Numbered from the stretch's first letter, positions 25,197 to 40,100 are shown. The stretch: 64,000 nucleotides of DNA from an uncultured Eubacteriales bacterium (GCA_900316415.1 ONCV01000004.1:62001-126000), one strand, 5' to 3'. The notes: generated from the letters alone by a model not told the origin. Numbers and translations are program-made.

Positions 25197-28100
25197 ATGA
25201 GAAAGGCAAAACAGATACTGGCTCTTATTTGCGCATTCACGGTGCTGTTCGGCAATACGATTCCCGCTTCAGCGCCTGTTTTTGCTGCGGAGATGGATCC
25301 TGTTCATGAGCATGAGGAGGTCATCGCGGATGCCGGGGAACTTTCGGTGACCGGAATCCCCGGAGAATCCATCCCGGATGAGGAAGAGCAGCCCCTCCAG
25401 GAGCCGATCCCGGAGGAAGCGAACGCCGGGGAAAATGGCCCCGGTGAAACCGCCGGCGAAGGGGAAGCGACTCTGAACCCGGAGCCGGCCGGAGAAGCCG
25501 GGGAGACGCCTGATTCTCCGGAGACGCCTGACGCGGACGCATCCGGTGTCCCTGCTGCTGCGCCTGCGGACGCGCCGGAAGACAGCGGAGCCGTTTCCGG
25601 AGACGCCGCGCAAAACGGCGCGGAGGGACAGCCCCCCGCTGATGAAGGAACCGGAGAAAGCATCTCCGCACCCGCAGAGCCGGTTCTCCCCGCACCGGCC
25701 GGAACGGAGGAAAGCGGTTCTCCCGAACCGGCGGAACCCGCACCCGTGCAGACCGGGGAGCAGACGCCGTCCGGAACGGAACCCGCCGTTACGGAGCCGT
25801 CCCAGCCCTCGGATCCCGAACCCGTGCCTCCGCCCGCACAGGACGATGGATCTGCCGGACCCGCGGAAGGTGACGAAGGAAATCCGAAGCCTGAGACACC
25901 CGCCGATTCCCGGCCGGAACCGGAGAACAGCGCTCCGGAGAATTCTTCCGCCGCCCCGGAACAGACCGGGAACCATTCCTCGGAGCTCAATGAGACTCCC
26001 GCGGAGGACCCTGATACTCCGGCGGAGACGGGCAGCACCCCCGATGAACCCGGCAGCCTGCCGGCGGAGACGGGCGGCACCCCCGATGAACCCGGCAGCG
26101 TGCCGGCGGAACCCGGTGCTCCTTCCGCGGACGATCATTCCGGGACGCCCGGAGATACCCTGGACGACGCAGAGCCCGAGGAGGAAAGAAAGATCTGCAC
26201 CCTGTCCCTCGAGGAACCGAAAAAGACCATCACGGCGGAGGACGACTTTGCTGTGCAGATGATCGTTCCTTCCGGAGAAGAGTATGGACTGACGGCGGTT
26301 TCTCCGAAGAAATTCACCCTCTCCCTGACCCGGGAGGAGGAGAAGGCAAAGGAATATGAAGCTGAGCGGAAAGGGGAGGAGTATGTCCGTTCCTTCCTGC
26401 TGGAGGCGGGAACCTATGAGATCCGGGCGATTTCCGGAAAAGGCGAAATCCAGCTGAAAGTGCTGGAAAAAGAGCCCTACGAAACCTGGCTGGCGGAGCG
26501 GGAAGCAGGGAATCCCGGAGAGAAAACGCAGGATCCGGAGAACGGGGAAGACGCATCCGTCCCGGACGCCGAAGCGGATGCGGGAGACGAGGAGGACGGC
26601 GTTGATACGGAGGATGAACTGGCTCCCGGCGAGAAACCGGACGGCGGGGACAATCCGGACGCCGCCCCGACGGACGATGTGAATCCGGAAGAAAACGACG
26701 ACGCAAAAGACTCCGAAAACCCGGATGCGGAAGCCCCCGAAAACCCGGATGCGGAAGCCCCCGAAAACCCGGATGCGGAAGTCCCCGAAAACCCGGACGA
26801 GGCGAAAGGCGGGGAAGTCTCCGGTGAAAAGGACTCAGAACTGACGCCGGAGGAAGAAACGACCGGGACGGAGGAAGAAGAGACCGGGACGGAGGAGAAC
26901 GAAGAGGTTCCCGTCGCCTACATGGAAGCGGATCATTTCGAGGAATCCGGCGACGGCTATACGGTTCTGGTCTATTATGGTGATCATGTGTTCCCCGAGG
27001 GAACCGTAATGACGGTTCGGGAAATCCGGGAAGGGATGGACGGCTACAGCGATCTGGTCCGCGGCACGGAAGAGGCCATAGCGGACGACTGGACGAAGAC
27101 CGGATCCTATCAACGGTTCTTCGATATTTCCTTCCGGAACGGAGAGGAAGAGATCCAGCCGGAGGAATCCGCGGTGGAGGTGCTGATCCTGCTGGACGAC
27201 GCGCCGAGCATTGCCCCGGAGGAGAGCATTCAGGTTCTGCATTTCGACGAGCAGTTCAACGCGGAGACCGTGAACGCGGAAACCACCGGCTCCGGGGAGA
27301 ATCCCGAGGGCGTGTCCTTCTCGGCGGATTCCTTCTCCACCTACGCGGTCACGACCCGGATTTCCATCACGAACAAAATCACGGCGTATGGACGCGACTA
27401 CTATATCACGGTGGAGTACGGGGAAGCCGCGGAGGTTCCGAAGGACGCGAAACTGATCGCCGAGGAGATCGGTGAGGAGGACGAACGCTACCCTTTTCTT
27501 CGGGAACAGGCCGCGAAGGCGCTGAAATCGGATACAGTGAAGTTTCCCGGCCTGTATGAAATCAGCATCGCAGACAAGGAGGACAGCACCCTCCGATATC
27601 AGCCCAGCACGAACGTAAAGGTTTCCATCCGCGTTTCGGAAGAACTGGACGCGGACAACCTGCAGGTGATCCATTTCGGAGATACAACGGCAAAAGTGGG
27701 AGAAGCAGAGGAAACGGCTGCTCCTGTCATCATCGAGGAGACCTCTGTCAGCGGGGATACCGTTACCTTCAGCACGGACGGATTTTCCGTTTTCGGACTG
27801 GCCTACACGGTGGACTTTACCTACCAGGAGTACGAATACAGCCTGACGGGAAACGGATGGATGACCCTTTCGGAGCTGATTTCGCTGCTGAATATTATGG
27901 GCGCGGAGGACGGCGTTCTTCTGAAGACGGAGAACGTGGAGGACGTTTCCTTTTCAGATCCGTCCCTGCTTCTCGTTGTACCTGTCACGCAGGACGCTGC
28001 GATCCGCCAGGTGAGGCTTCAGGCCGGGCTGGAGGATGATCCGGATGCGAACGACGGAGAGGATCGCGTGATCGCCGCTCCGGACTGGGTTCTGTTCAGC

Positions 28101-31100
28101 CTGCAGCCCTTCCTGACGGAAGAATCGCTGGTCCTTACCACGAAAGACGGGCAGATCATCACGATCCATGTGACGGATGAGCCCGGAGATCCGTGGTACA
28201 TTGAGGACGGTGTACTGCATATCGCTTCGGATGATGCGATGAACTTCACGTCCGCGGCAAATGCTCCCTGGTACTCGCAGCGGGGCGATATTACTTCCAT
28301 TGTGATCGAAGACGGGGTGACAAAGATCCCGCAGAATTTCGCCAACAGCGCGGAATATACGAGCCTGACGGAGGTTACGATTGCTGATTCCGTTCAAACG
28401 ATGGGGCAGAACGCCTTCTACGGCTGCCCGGCCCTGGAGAATGTGGTCCTGGGAACGGGAATCACATCGATTCCCGCTTCTGCTTTCTCCAATTGTGCAG
28501 CCCTGAAGACAATCAATCTGGAGAACCTGACCTCCATCGGAAACAACGCCTTCTACAATTGTGCAGCCCTGAAGACGATCAATCCGGAGAACCTGACCTC
28601 CATCGGAAACAGTGCCTTCTACAATTGCACCGCGCTGGAAGAAGCGCCCCTTCCGGACGGCCTGACCAGCCTCGGTACCTATGCCTTCTACAACTGCAGT
28701 TCGCTGGAATCCGTGAACATTCCCGCCGGACTGACAAATATCGGAGATTACACCTTCTACAAGTGCAGCGCGCTGAAGGAAATCAGCTTTCCTGAGGGAA
28801 TGACATCCATCGGGATGTATGCCTTCTACGGATGCAGTTCCCTGGCAACCCTCGATTTCCCGGAGGGACTGACCAGCTTTGGACAGGGCTCTTTTGCCAA
28901 CTGCTCATCCGTGACCTCCATCCATATCCCGGACAGCCACAATGACATCACCATCGGAAACTATGCTTTCCAGAACAATACAAATCTTACCGAAATACAG
29001 TTGCCCGAGGGCCTGAAAACTCTCAACTACTATACATTCTATAATTGCCCTAACCTGAAGAATGTCAGGATTCCCAGCACGGTTACAACCATCAACGATA
29101 ATGCCTTCACCAGCAGCAACAATATAGAAGAATTCATCTTCGATGAGAACAATGCCATGACGGCGGTTCCGTCGAACCTATTTTACTCCAGATCGAAACT
29201 GAAAAAGGTCGTACTTCCCCGGAACCTCAGTTCCGTGGCAAATAAACAGTTCTACAACTGTACCAGCGTTGAGACGGTCGAGCTTTCCGACATGGTGCAG
29301 AGTATCGGGAGTCAGGCGTTTTACAACTGCTCCAGCCTTACGGAGCTGGAGATCCCTCAGTATCTCGAGACAATTGGTTATTCTGCATTCTATAATACCG
29401 GGCTGGACAAGGTGGAGCTTCCGCCATCGGTGAAAAGCATAGGATACAGCGCATTTCAGAATTGCACATTCCTTGAATCCGCGGATCTGGAAGGCACACA
29501 GGTGACGGCTCTGTCATCCGATGTCTTCAACAAATGCCCGAACCTGGAGACCGTCTCCTTCCCGGAGGGACTGACGAGCATAGGAGACAGATGCTTTGCC
29601 AACTGTCCGAAGCTGATTGTGGATGAAACCAACCCCGGCGAGCTAACCATTCCGGGTACGGTTACATCGATCGGAACGGAAGCCTTCCAGGGGGCAAAGG
29701 CGATCACGAAGGTGGTCATCCCTGACAGCGTCACATCGCTTGGTAGCAGCGCGTTTCTGAATTGCTCGAACCTGGAGGACATCTCCGTTGGCACAGGCAT
29801 CAAAACCTTCCCATACGGCCTGTTCATGAACGACAGCAAGCTGCGCCGTGTAAGCTTTGCCAGCAATGACAGCATCACAGTCATTCCATCCAACGCCTTT
29901 AATGGCTGCTCCCAGCTGGAGGAGTTTGTTCTGCCTGCCGGCGTTCAGAAGATAGAAAGCTCCGCATTTTCCGGGTGCAGCAAATTGACCGGCGCAGATT
30001 TTCCGGCCACGCTGACCAGCATCGGCACGTCTGCTTACTATGGCTGCACCGGATTGAAGCGGACCACCTTCCAGAATGGGACGAGCCCTCTGGAAATTGC
30101 CAATAATGCCTTCCGAAACTGCACCGGACTGACTGGCGTGGATTTCCCCGAAAATCTGAAACGGATTGGCACATATGCCTATTCTGGCTGCTCCAATCTC
30201 TCCCGGATCACGTTCCAGGACGGTCCAAATGACCTGACCATCGACGAACGCGCTTTTTATAATCTGACGAAGCTGACCGATGTGGATTTCCCATCCAACC
30301 TGGTGTCCATCGGCAATAGAGCCTTTGATTCCGACTCCGCCATCACGGCCATTACCATCCCCGCCCAGGGAAAGGACGTTTCCATCGGGAACCGGGCTTT
30401 TGCCTACACGGGCCTGAAGACCCTGACTTCGGAGGCGCTGCCGGACCGCGTCAAGTCGATCGGCGAGCAGGCGTTTTTGGGATGCACGCAGCTGACCACG
30501 GCAGTCCTTCCGGCCGATATCACGAAGCTGAATACCAGCGTGTTTAACGGCTGCACCGCCCTGTCCAGCGTGACGCTGAACGACAGCCTGCAGACCATTG
30601 GAAACAGCGCCTTCTACGGATGCACCGCGCTTCCCTCCATCACCCTTACCCCCAATGTCGAAACCATTGAAAACAGCGCGTTTTATGGGTGCACCGGACT
30701 GAAGAATGTTGCTTTTGACAACAAGCTGAAAACCATCGGGTCCAATGCCTTTTACAACTGCGACGGACTCACCCAACTGGACCTTCCTGACAGCCTCGAA
30801 ACCATTGGAGACAGCGCATTCAGCAGCTGCGACGGGCTCACCGCTCTGACGGTTCCGGAAAATGTTACATCCATCGGCAACAGAGCTTTCTACAACTGCA
30901 GCAGGCTGACTTCCGCTTCCCTGCCGGACAGTGTCAATCAGATGGGCACCAGCGTATTCCAGAACTGTACTTCCCTGAAGGATGCTACACTGCCTGAAGG
31001 AATCACCGTATTGCCGGCAAACACATTCTACGGATGCACCCGTCTGACGACAGCGGATTTCTCCGACTGCGACAAACTGGAAACCATCGACTCCTTCGCC

Positions 31101-34100
31101 TTTTACAACTGTGTAAACCTTCCGTCCGTGGACCTGACGCCCTGTACGAAACTGACGACCATCAGCGCCTCCGCCTTCCAGAACTGTGATCACCTGACCG
31201 AGACGAAGCTGCCGGATTCTCTGACTGCCATCGGAGATAATGCCTTCAACGGCTGCAGCAGATTAAGCGCACTGACCATTCCCAAGGAGACGGCCGCCAT
31301 CGGAGCCAATGCCCTTACCGGATGCCAGAGCCTGGACAACCTTACCTGGGATGCCGCGAACGGCTCCATCGGGGAATTCAGCAGCGGTACGCATTTCACA
31401 CTGACGCTGGGTGAGCATGTGGATAACCTCAGCGAGGAAGCCCTGACCAATCTGTGCAAAGGCGGCGCGAATAAGCTGGCCTTCAGGGGCGAGAATGATC
31501 TGACGTTGCCCGCCCTGAGCGGCCATGGCCTGCCCCGCCCGCTGGACAACCTTGGCGCAGGCAATTATCATGCCGATTCGCACGGCGCACTGTATAAGAT
31601 CGAAGAAGGGGAGGACGGGCAGAAGACCGCCACGCTGGTGTATGTACCGGACGGACTGGAAACCTATACCATTCCGGCCACACTGACAGCGGACGACGGA
31701 AATTCCATCCCAGTGACCGGCGTTGGCGCAGACGCGCTCTACGCGGCCCAGACCCTCCGGACGATCGAAGTCACGGCGCCGGAGAGTTTTACCTCCATAG
31801 CATCCGGAGCGTTTGCCAACGCGCGCAATCTGGAAAGCGTGGGCGGGAAGACGAGGAAGAGTGAAGCCGCGGCGCTGTTCACCCAGGCGGAAAAAGGCAC
31901 GCTGCTTTTCGAGAATACAAAGCTGTTGGACGATGAGGGATATCAGCCCTTTATGGGGAACACTCTCCAGTACGGCATCGTTGAAAAGGATGGGGAACCC
32001 TACATCGATCCGAGAGATGTAGCAAATGGTTGGCCGGACAATATCACCGTTACGATCAGCCAGGCCGGAACAACACGGCGTACTGTCAGCGATGATCCCG
32101 GCTATCAGAAGGATTCGGATGATATGCCGCGCGATGCGCAGGGAACCTATCTGGCTTTCACGGGAGACTCCCTGGTCACGTCTGTTCTGGTTTCCAATCC
32201 TGTCAGCGAGGGCTTGGCCGCATCGGACCGGGTACGCATCTATTTCAAGACGGATGAGGGGTGCGATTTTCCGGATTATGCCCTGGATTCGACGGCACCC
32301 ATCCAGGTAAACCAGACGTTACCGGATGGAACGGAGACCCAGTACACTGTATACGTTCGGATCGTTGGAACGGATGTACCCGGCGTCCGTTATTTTGAGA
32401 TCGAACGTCCTGGAAATGGTGCGACCCTCAACTTAACCATTAAGACGGAGTATTACTCGCCCATGTCAGCGGGCGGCGATGTCGTGGTCTGGGCAGAATA
32501 TGTCCCAGAGGGCGAGGAGAGCCAACTTGCGGGCAAGGCTACGGAGCCCGGAGAAAAGCGACAGGTCGTGAACCGCACCACGATTCCGGATCCGTTCGCA
32601 GTCGTGAAAACGGCAGACAGTTCTTCGACACTTGCCCCCACCGCGGCCGCTGACGGGAGGGCTTACCTTCCCGAGCACAGTTATACTATCAAACTGAACC
32701 GCGGCGCGGATAACACGGCCAATCCCTTCCTCATTAACATGGGCAAGGACTATGTCGTTTCCGCGGATGTGACCGACCGGATGGAACTGCCCGAGGGAAT
32801 CATTCTCAATCCCACCCTTGCGGAGGAGATCAGAAGCAACAGACTCACGACCTCCACGAGCGACAGCACATATTATAATACGAGAACCCATACCATCACT
32901 TCTCCCACCTACGGCCCTGTGTTCACCCTTTATGAGAGTGTTGCCCAAAGGAACTTTCTTGCTCCCGTGCTGAGTCTGAGCGAGGACGGGAAGCAGCCCG
33001 TTCTGACCTGGCATCCGGTGAACAAACAATACGAAAACTATCTGGACGGCAATGCCGCGACATATCTGGAGATTAATAATCACAATGTCAAAGTGACCGT
33101 ATCCAACCGGGTGCTCTGCGTGGATCCGGAAAAGGCGGAAAAGAACACGGTTTACACCGTCACGAACCGGGTGGATGCGACCCTGCATTACAACCATTCC
33201 GGAGACAAAATAATCTCGGATGATGCGACCTACCGGGTGAATTCCGGTGACGCGAAAATGGAATTCAGCAAGTCCTATGATAGTTCCGGCACAATCTATC
33301 GCGGGGAATACCGACCCTACACGCTCACGCTGAAGAGCACAGGCATCCTGCCGCTGACGCTGGGTGAAATGGATCGGATTGTGGATGTCATCGATACAAA
33401 TGCTTCGTCCTATCCCGATTCCCATTATATTGATGCGAACGGTATCTGGCAGATGTATACCGATCCATCCAATACCTTTGGGTCCACTCCTCTCAACGAT
33501 TTGCTGACTCTGACCATCTCCCGCGCTCACCTGTATGGCGGAGCCGGCTCCGCGGAACTTGCCGGGACGAAACACCGGGTGATTACCGACAAGGGAACCC
33601 TGAGCAGCGTTCAGACCAGTCAGGCCAATACGAGCACGAATACGGCTTACAGCGGCATGTCCAGCACGGATCCGTACGATTTGGGTCCCGCCGCGACCTT
33701 CGTGTTCACCCGGAATGAACAGGGGCAGGTGCAATGTTCCCTGAACGGAGGCGCGGGAGAGACGGTTTCCAGCGCAGCGGATATCCAGGCGCTGTTTGAC
33801 CGATACGGCTTCTTCGTCACGCGGGACACCCGGTACACCGTGGAATGGGATCTGACACCGCTTGGGACGGATTTCAGTTTGTCCCCCGGCAATAGTATGG
33901 TTATTACCATTCCCACCCGATTCAAGGATACCTTCATGCGAATCAACGGGGACAAGCGTGAATACGAACCGAATACCTACTCCAGCTATGAATACGCCTA
34001 TAACCTGGCGGAGATCCAGAAAGAGAGAACCAGAAAGGCAAGCGCAACGGCGATGCCCTATCACTACCGCGAAGCATATCTTTACAAGTCCGTCTCCGGC

Positions 34101-37100
34101 GTGGTATCTACCAAACGGATTTATGCCTACGAGGACGACGCGGTGCCGGATCAAACCTATTACGACGCGGTTCAGTACACGGTGAACCCGCAGCACAACG
34201 GCAAAGCGGCCTATGCCCTGATGCCCCTGACGGACCACATGACCAACCGGCAGGCCCTGCTGGTGCCCGTTGCGCAAAACGCGGGACAGGACTGGACAGC
34301 GGGTCTGGAAACCTACCGCCTGGACGGCACGGATTATTATCTGCTGACCCGCGAAGGCACATATACCAAGGTCTGGACCGGGGACCGCTGGGCGGATCAT
34401 GTGGAGGTACAGTCCCTGTCCGGAGGCAGATATGACACCAAGATCTTCTGGTATCTGACCGACTATCAGGGAAGTTACAACAAGAATATTCAGTACAAGG
34501 CCAGGGTTTGGATGAATGACCTGACGAATGCGCAGGTAGGCTATCCGATTACCAGCTGCACCAACGAATCCTGGCTGGGCGATCATCAGGGCCACAGGCT
34601 TTATGATTCCGTCAGCACAAACTATGGGCTCGTACAGTCGGAAGCGCTTGTCCGCGAATGGAGCAAGCGCATCGTGGACGAGGTCGGCGATACCCGCCCC
34701 GGCTATGAGTACTGCAATATCACCCAGGGCAAGACGGTCGTGTACCGCCTTCGGTTTGCGAACGACAGGAAAAAGGACTTTACCCTCACGGGCGCAGATT
34801 TCTATGACGTGCTGCCCAGAGCGGTCGGCTTCAGCTGGGTGAAGGATGAAAATGTCTGGATCTATTATGACCATTTCGATGTTACCGGCGAGAATGAATG
34901 GAAGATAGAAAAGTACACGTTAAACGGCTTCAGTGACGAATACCGTATCAAATGGGACGACAACCGGTTCTCCATGACCTGTACCGACACGGAGAACGGC
35001 ATCGGATATGTCTATGTCAAGGTGACCTTCCCGACGGGGACGGGATGGGATACCTATGTACACGACAAGACCAACAACATCCTGAACAACACGCTGTACG
35101 TGAAGAACACCTCCGGACAGTTCAGCAAGCAAGCCGTCAGCCATGACCTGGCGGATAAGGCGGTTGTGCGCCTGCAGAAGGGCGTTTACGCCACGGCCGT
35201 CCGCGATCAGAATGGCACGACCCGATACAAGACGGCGGACAATTCCCGTGAAATGTACGAAAACGGGGATGTGACGGAAACCCGAGTATACTATTATATT
35301 ACACTGCACAACGGAGGATATACCAATCTTTACCTGAGCCCGCTGCAGGATGTGCTGCCCAGAGGATTCAAACTGATCAGCGTGACGCAGGCGTACGACA
35401 CCAGCTATTACGGCGATAAGTTAGCTAAAGTGAACAGGGGAAATGACGGTCCCACCGTCATTTATCCGAATTCGCTCGGACTCAGCTACAGCACGCAGAC
35501 CGTGGACGGCCGGGAACGCGTGACCATTACCCTCCAGCCGGACAATCAGTACAACAGCTATACCGGCCAGAAGGAGTACTACCTGAGGCCCGGTCAGGCC
35601 GCGGTCATGATGATGCTCTGCTCCGTGGACAACGAGGCGGCAGAAACGGATAATGAAGCGACCAACGCGGTTGCCATGCCCTACAGGGATTATTACCATA
35701 CCGGACTGTTCCTGGCGGATTCAACCAGCAGTCCCTCAGCTGTGAGCGGAGCCAACCCCCGGCAGAACAATGGCGACTGCGAGATCATCGACAACGTGAC
35801 AGCCGGAGGGAAAGGCTGTGCCGCTTCTTCGGACAACACGACCCAGTGGCTGTGCTCCGAAGTGACGATCCGGCGGGGAGACATCCTGCCCGGAATCAAC
35901 AAGTACCTGAAGAGGGTCATCGCGATCGACGGCAAGGTAAAGGAACCCGCGCCTTCCAGCGTCAATTCAGAGGAACAGCTGATCTGGTCGGTGACAGGAA
36001 TGAACAGCGGTGAGCGGTCCATCGTGGATTATGCCATTACTGATGTGCTGCCAGCCCCCTACAATTTCGTGGGCGATGTGTGCTACCGGCAGAGTTACAA
36101 CCTGGCAGGCGAAACCGCGGCCGCACCGGAACTCCTTTTTACCATTCAGCGCGGCAAGGTGGATGAAAACGGGCAGGAGGTATCCGATGATGACCTGAAC
36201 GCCGCGGCAGCCAGCAGCCGCATGACGCTGGTCAGCGCTGAAGGGGAACAGGCGTCCCTGACCATCGACGCGGAAGAGCCGACGGTGCTTCACTTCAAGG
36301 GAAGTGAAATACAGGTTCGGATTCATCTGGATGAGGACGGGAACGAGGTGCTCAGCATCCGCTTCCCCGAGAAGGCGATGAACATTCCCTCCGGGGGCGA
36401 GGTGGAACTGACCTATACCACGAAGTACATCATGGCCACCCGGATCAACGCGGTTCTGGTTAACTTCGCCTATCTTACTCCTCTGGAACAGAGTTGGGAC
36501 GGTCAGACCAATCACGGAAATACCGTGACGTATGCATCCCCTTACAGCGATACACATAATCAAAGCGTCATCAGCAACGCCCAGGTTGTATCTTCCTACG
36601 GAGGAAGCACGACCTCCCTGAAGGCAATCCGGGAGAAGGAAAAACCGGCGAACCGGACCGATTCAAAATCCAATCCCAACTATATCACGGTTCAGGACAG
36701 AAGCCGCGTGGTAACCTACACGCTTTCGGTCAAGAACACCAACGTGATGTCCATCCGGGAATTTGTGCTGCTTGACAATCTGCCGGAGGTGGGGGATCAC
36801 ACCGTATTCAATGTCAGGGATAAACGGGAGAGCGCGTTCCGCGTATGGCTGGATCAGAATCCCAATTTCCGGCTTTGGGTCGTGAAGGAGAACGGAGACA
36901 GAATTGAGCTGGAGCGCGGAGCAGAGAAGGATTACGAGATTCAGTTCAGTTCCAGAACCACCTTCGCGTCAAGTGACTGGAATATCGGACATACCGGAGA
37001 CTGGCAGGAATGGAGCGGCGAGGCCCTGGCGTCCACGGAGGATATTCATTCCATTCGGCTTCTGTTCCATGACAAGACCGCGGCCTGCAAGCAGTATCCG

Positions 37101-40100
37101 CCCGATGGCGAGCTGTTCATGGAATTTGACGGCCGGATCGATGAGGCGGCTGAACCCGGGAAGATTGCTTACAACGGCTTCGGATACAAATACAAGCTCG
37201 CGGGTCCGGCGGGGATCGAAGGAGAGGCCGCACCGCGGCTGGTGGGCGTTCGGATTCCTGATCTGCTTCACATCAGCAAATCGCTGGTTGACGGACAGAA
37301 CGCTGCCTACAAAACCGGAGAAGATGTAACATTCCAGTATGTGCTCTACAAGGGCACCGCGGTGGCCATCAGCCAGGATGAGAACCCGATCGAAAAAATC
37401 AGGGCAGCGAAACGCGATTACGCCATGGTCAGCGTCACGGTTCCCGCAGGAGAGCATAAATCCCAGGAAGATATATCCTTCAACAACCCGGAGACCGTTC
37501 AGATTTACAAGGACAGTGTCTATACAACCGGTGAATGGATCATGATTCCCGGAGAAAAGTATACCCTCCTTGAACTGCCCGCGGATCATTTTGAATCCGT
37601 ATCCATCGGCGGAACAGCAGGGAAGAGCCATACCTTCACGTATGACTCAAGCGTGGTTCTTAAGCTGGAAAGCGTTAACCGCCATGATGACTGGAGCTTC
37701 CGCATTCAGAAGCAGGATCAGTATCAGCGGCCCATCGGAGGCGTGGTATTTGCGATTTATTCCGGAAAAGAAATGGAGTTCATGCCTTCGGAGACTTATG
37801 AGGCCCTTGAGGGCAATAAGCCCGCCTACGAGCTGGATGGAGATTATGCCGGGTATAAACTGATGGCCGTCAGAACCACCAATGCCGCAGGCCGCATCCA
37901 GATGAATGTGCTCGGAGGTGAAACATACATCTGTGTGGAGCAGAGCGTGCCGTCTGAACTCTATACGCTTGACCAGACCCCCGTGGCTGTAACCCGTGAA
38001 AACAGGGAACGCCTGAAGCTGGTGCCGGTTGAAAACCAGTATAAATCCAACGGAGAAGGCAGTTTCACGCTGCACAAGCATATGCAGGGCAGGCCGCTGA
38101 CTGAAGGCGAGTTCAAGTTCAAAATTGAACCCTATGATCCCATCGGAAAGAAGGTGATTACGGAAGCGGACAAAATGCCGCCCATGCCGGAAACAACCGA
38201 AAACATTCCCAACAACGGGGAAGGCGCGGTGACCTTCGGCCCCTTCTCCTTCGAGACGAAGGATATCGGGCGGGAGTACTGCTATCGCGTCACCGAAAAG
38301 ATTCCGACGGAGACGGAACCGCATGTGATCTATGACAGGACGCAGGGAATTGCTCGCGCCCGGGTGACCGATGACGGAACCGGCAATCTCTCCGCGGTAT
38401 GGACCTATACGCGGATCAATGACCGGAATGAGGAGACGGAGTGGGACGGCATCTTCAGAAATGCCTATGAAAGCGAAGTCTCGGTTCGCATTCCCGTAAG
38501 TAAAAACCTGACGGGAAAGAACTGGGAAGATGACGACAGCTTTACCTTCCATCTGACGGAGATCACCGATCCCGAGAATCCGAAGGATGAAGAGGCGGAG
38601 GTGACCAGCGGAGACATCCTTCCTTTCAACAGAACCTACACCCATCTGGACGACGGGAAAACCTTCCGTTATGATCTCTATGAGAAGATCCCGGACAACG
38701 CCGTCGGTTACAAGCCCAATGACGAGCGCATGAAGGTTGTGATCGGCAACCAGCGCGTAGTGGTTCATTACGGCGAATACAGGACATGGACCGAAGCGGA
38801 GCGCGCCGCGCGGCTTGGGGAAACCGTGCTCCGATGGAAGGCCAAGGGGATATTCTATGATGATACGGTTCACCATATTGAAGTGAAGGTAAACTACGAC
38901 GAAAAGGTGAAGGGCGTGAAGGCCGACGTGACTGTGGACGGCCAGCAGGTCCAGGCCGACGCGGTTGGTACCATTTCCTTCAACAATCAATTCAAGCCGG
39001 AGAATATCAAGGCCGGTATCAGGGCGTCCAAGAAAATCTGGTGGCCGGACAAGGAAAAATATCGCAGAATGGGTCTTTCGGAATCCTATACCTTCAGGCT
39101 GATTCCGGATGATCCGGGACAGCCCATGCCGGATACGGATACCGTGACCATCACCTCCGGCCCGCTGGATGAAGCGTATAAGTCCTTCTCGGTTCCGCTC
39201 TCCTGGGACGCGCTGATTTCGAAGGGACAGCTGAACGAGGTGACGGACCAGATCACCGCAGAATTCCTTTATACCCTTGTGGAGCTGAAGCCGGACGGAA
39301 CCGCAGCCTTGGCGGAGGATCCCTGGATCGAACAGATCAAATACGATGCATCAGCCCGACGGGTCAAGATCGTCATGACGGGCGATCCCAACGACTATTC
39401 CATGAGCGCCGAAACGCTCTACCAGGATGCCGAAAAGGAAAACGAATGGTCCAAATTCAACCAGAAATACTTCCAGAATGAGTATCGAACCGATCCCATC
39501 GGCTTTGCGGTGGAAATTGAGAAACGTCTGAATCAGAAGGGCGCAAAGCAGGGCACCTTCAGTTTCACCCTTTATGACGCAATGGATAACACACCGGTCA
39601 AGACGATCCGGATGGATCAGCCCGACGGGTCGTATCTTTCGAATGAGGTTACCGTTGAGGATCTGGGCGAAAAGGGCGGCCTGGTGGACCGGGAGACGCG
39701 GAACTATTACCTGCTGGAGGATATTCCCGCGGAGGCCGTGGCCTGCGGCGCGGACGGAACGCCCGTGAATCCCGAAGTGAAGTACGGCGACGGAACCCAT
39801 CGGAATGATTACACCTGGAAGCTGAACGGCTACACCTACGATACGCACAGAATCAATATCAAGGTGACGGCCAAACTGGACGAGACCTTCACCTACAAGC
39901 TGATTCCCACCGTAACATACGGCACATTCAACAGGGCCATTTACAGCAACAGCTATGAAGCCGAAGGAGCGGGTGAAATCAAGGCAGGAAAGATAATTGA
40001 CGGACGGAGTTTCCTGCCCGAAGAGAGCTTTACCTTCGAGCTGACCGCTGCCGACGGCGCTCCGCTGCGGACCGCGGAAGGCACTCAGGAAAGACTGGAG

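Noticed and set aside
26058..26075. LPAETG, a sortase-like LPXTG match in the first giant
   Set aside because: It lies in the N-terminal acidic repeat near residue 290, with no following hydrophobic helix or basic tail, and over 5800 residues still to come. The paired repeat unit has VPAEPG instead.
28290..31360. Regular repeats that could look like a CRISPR array or minisatellite
   Set aside because: They are coding LRR units of variable DNA sequence in one long frame, without constant repeat and unique spacer pattern.
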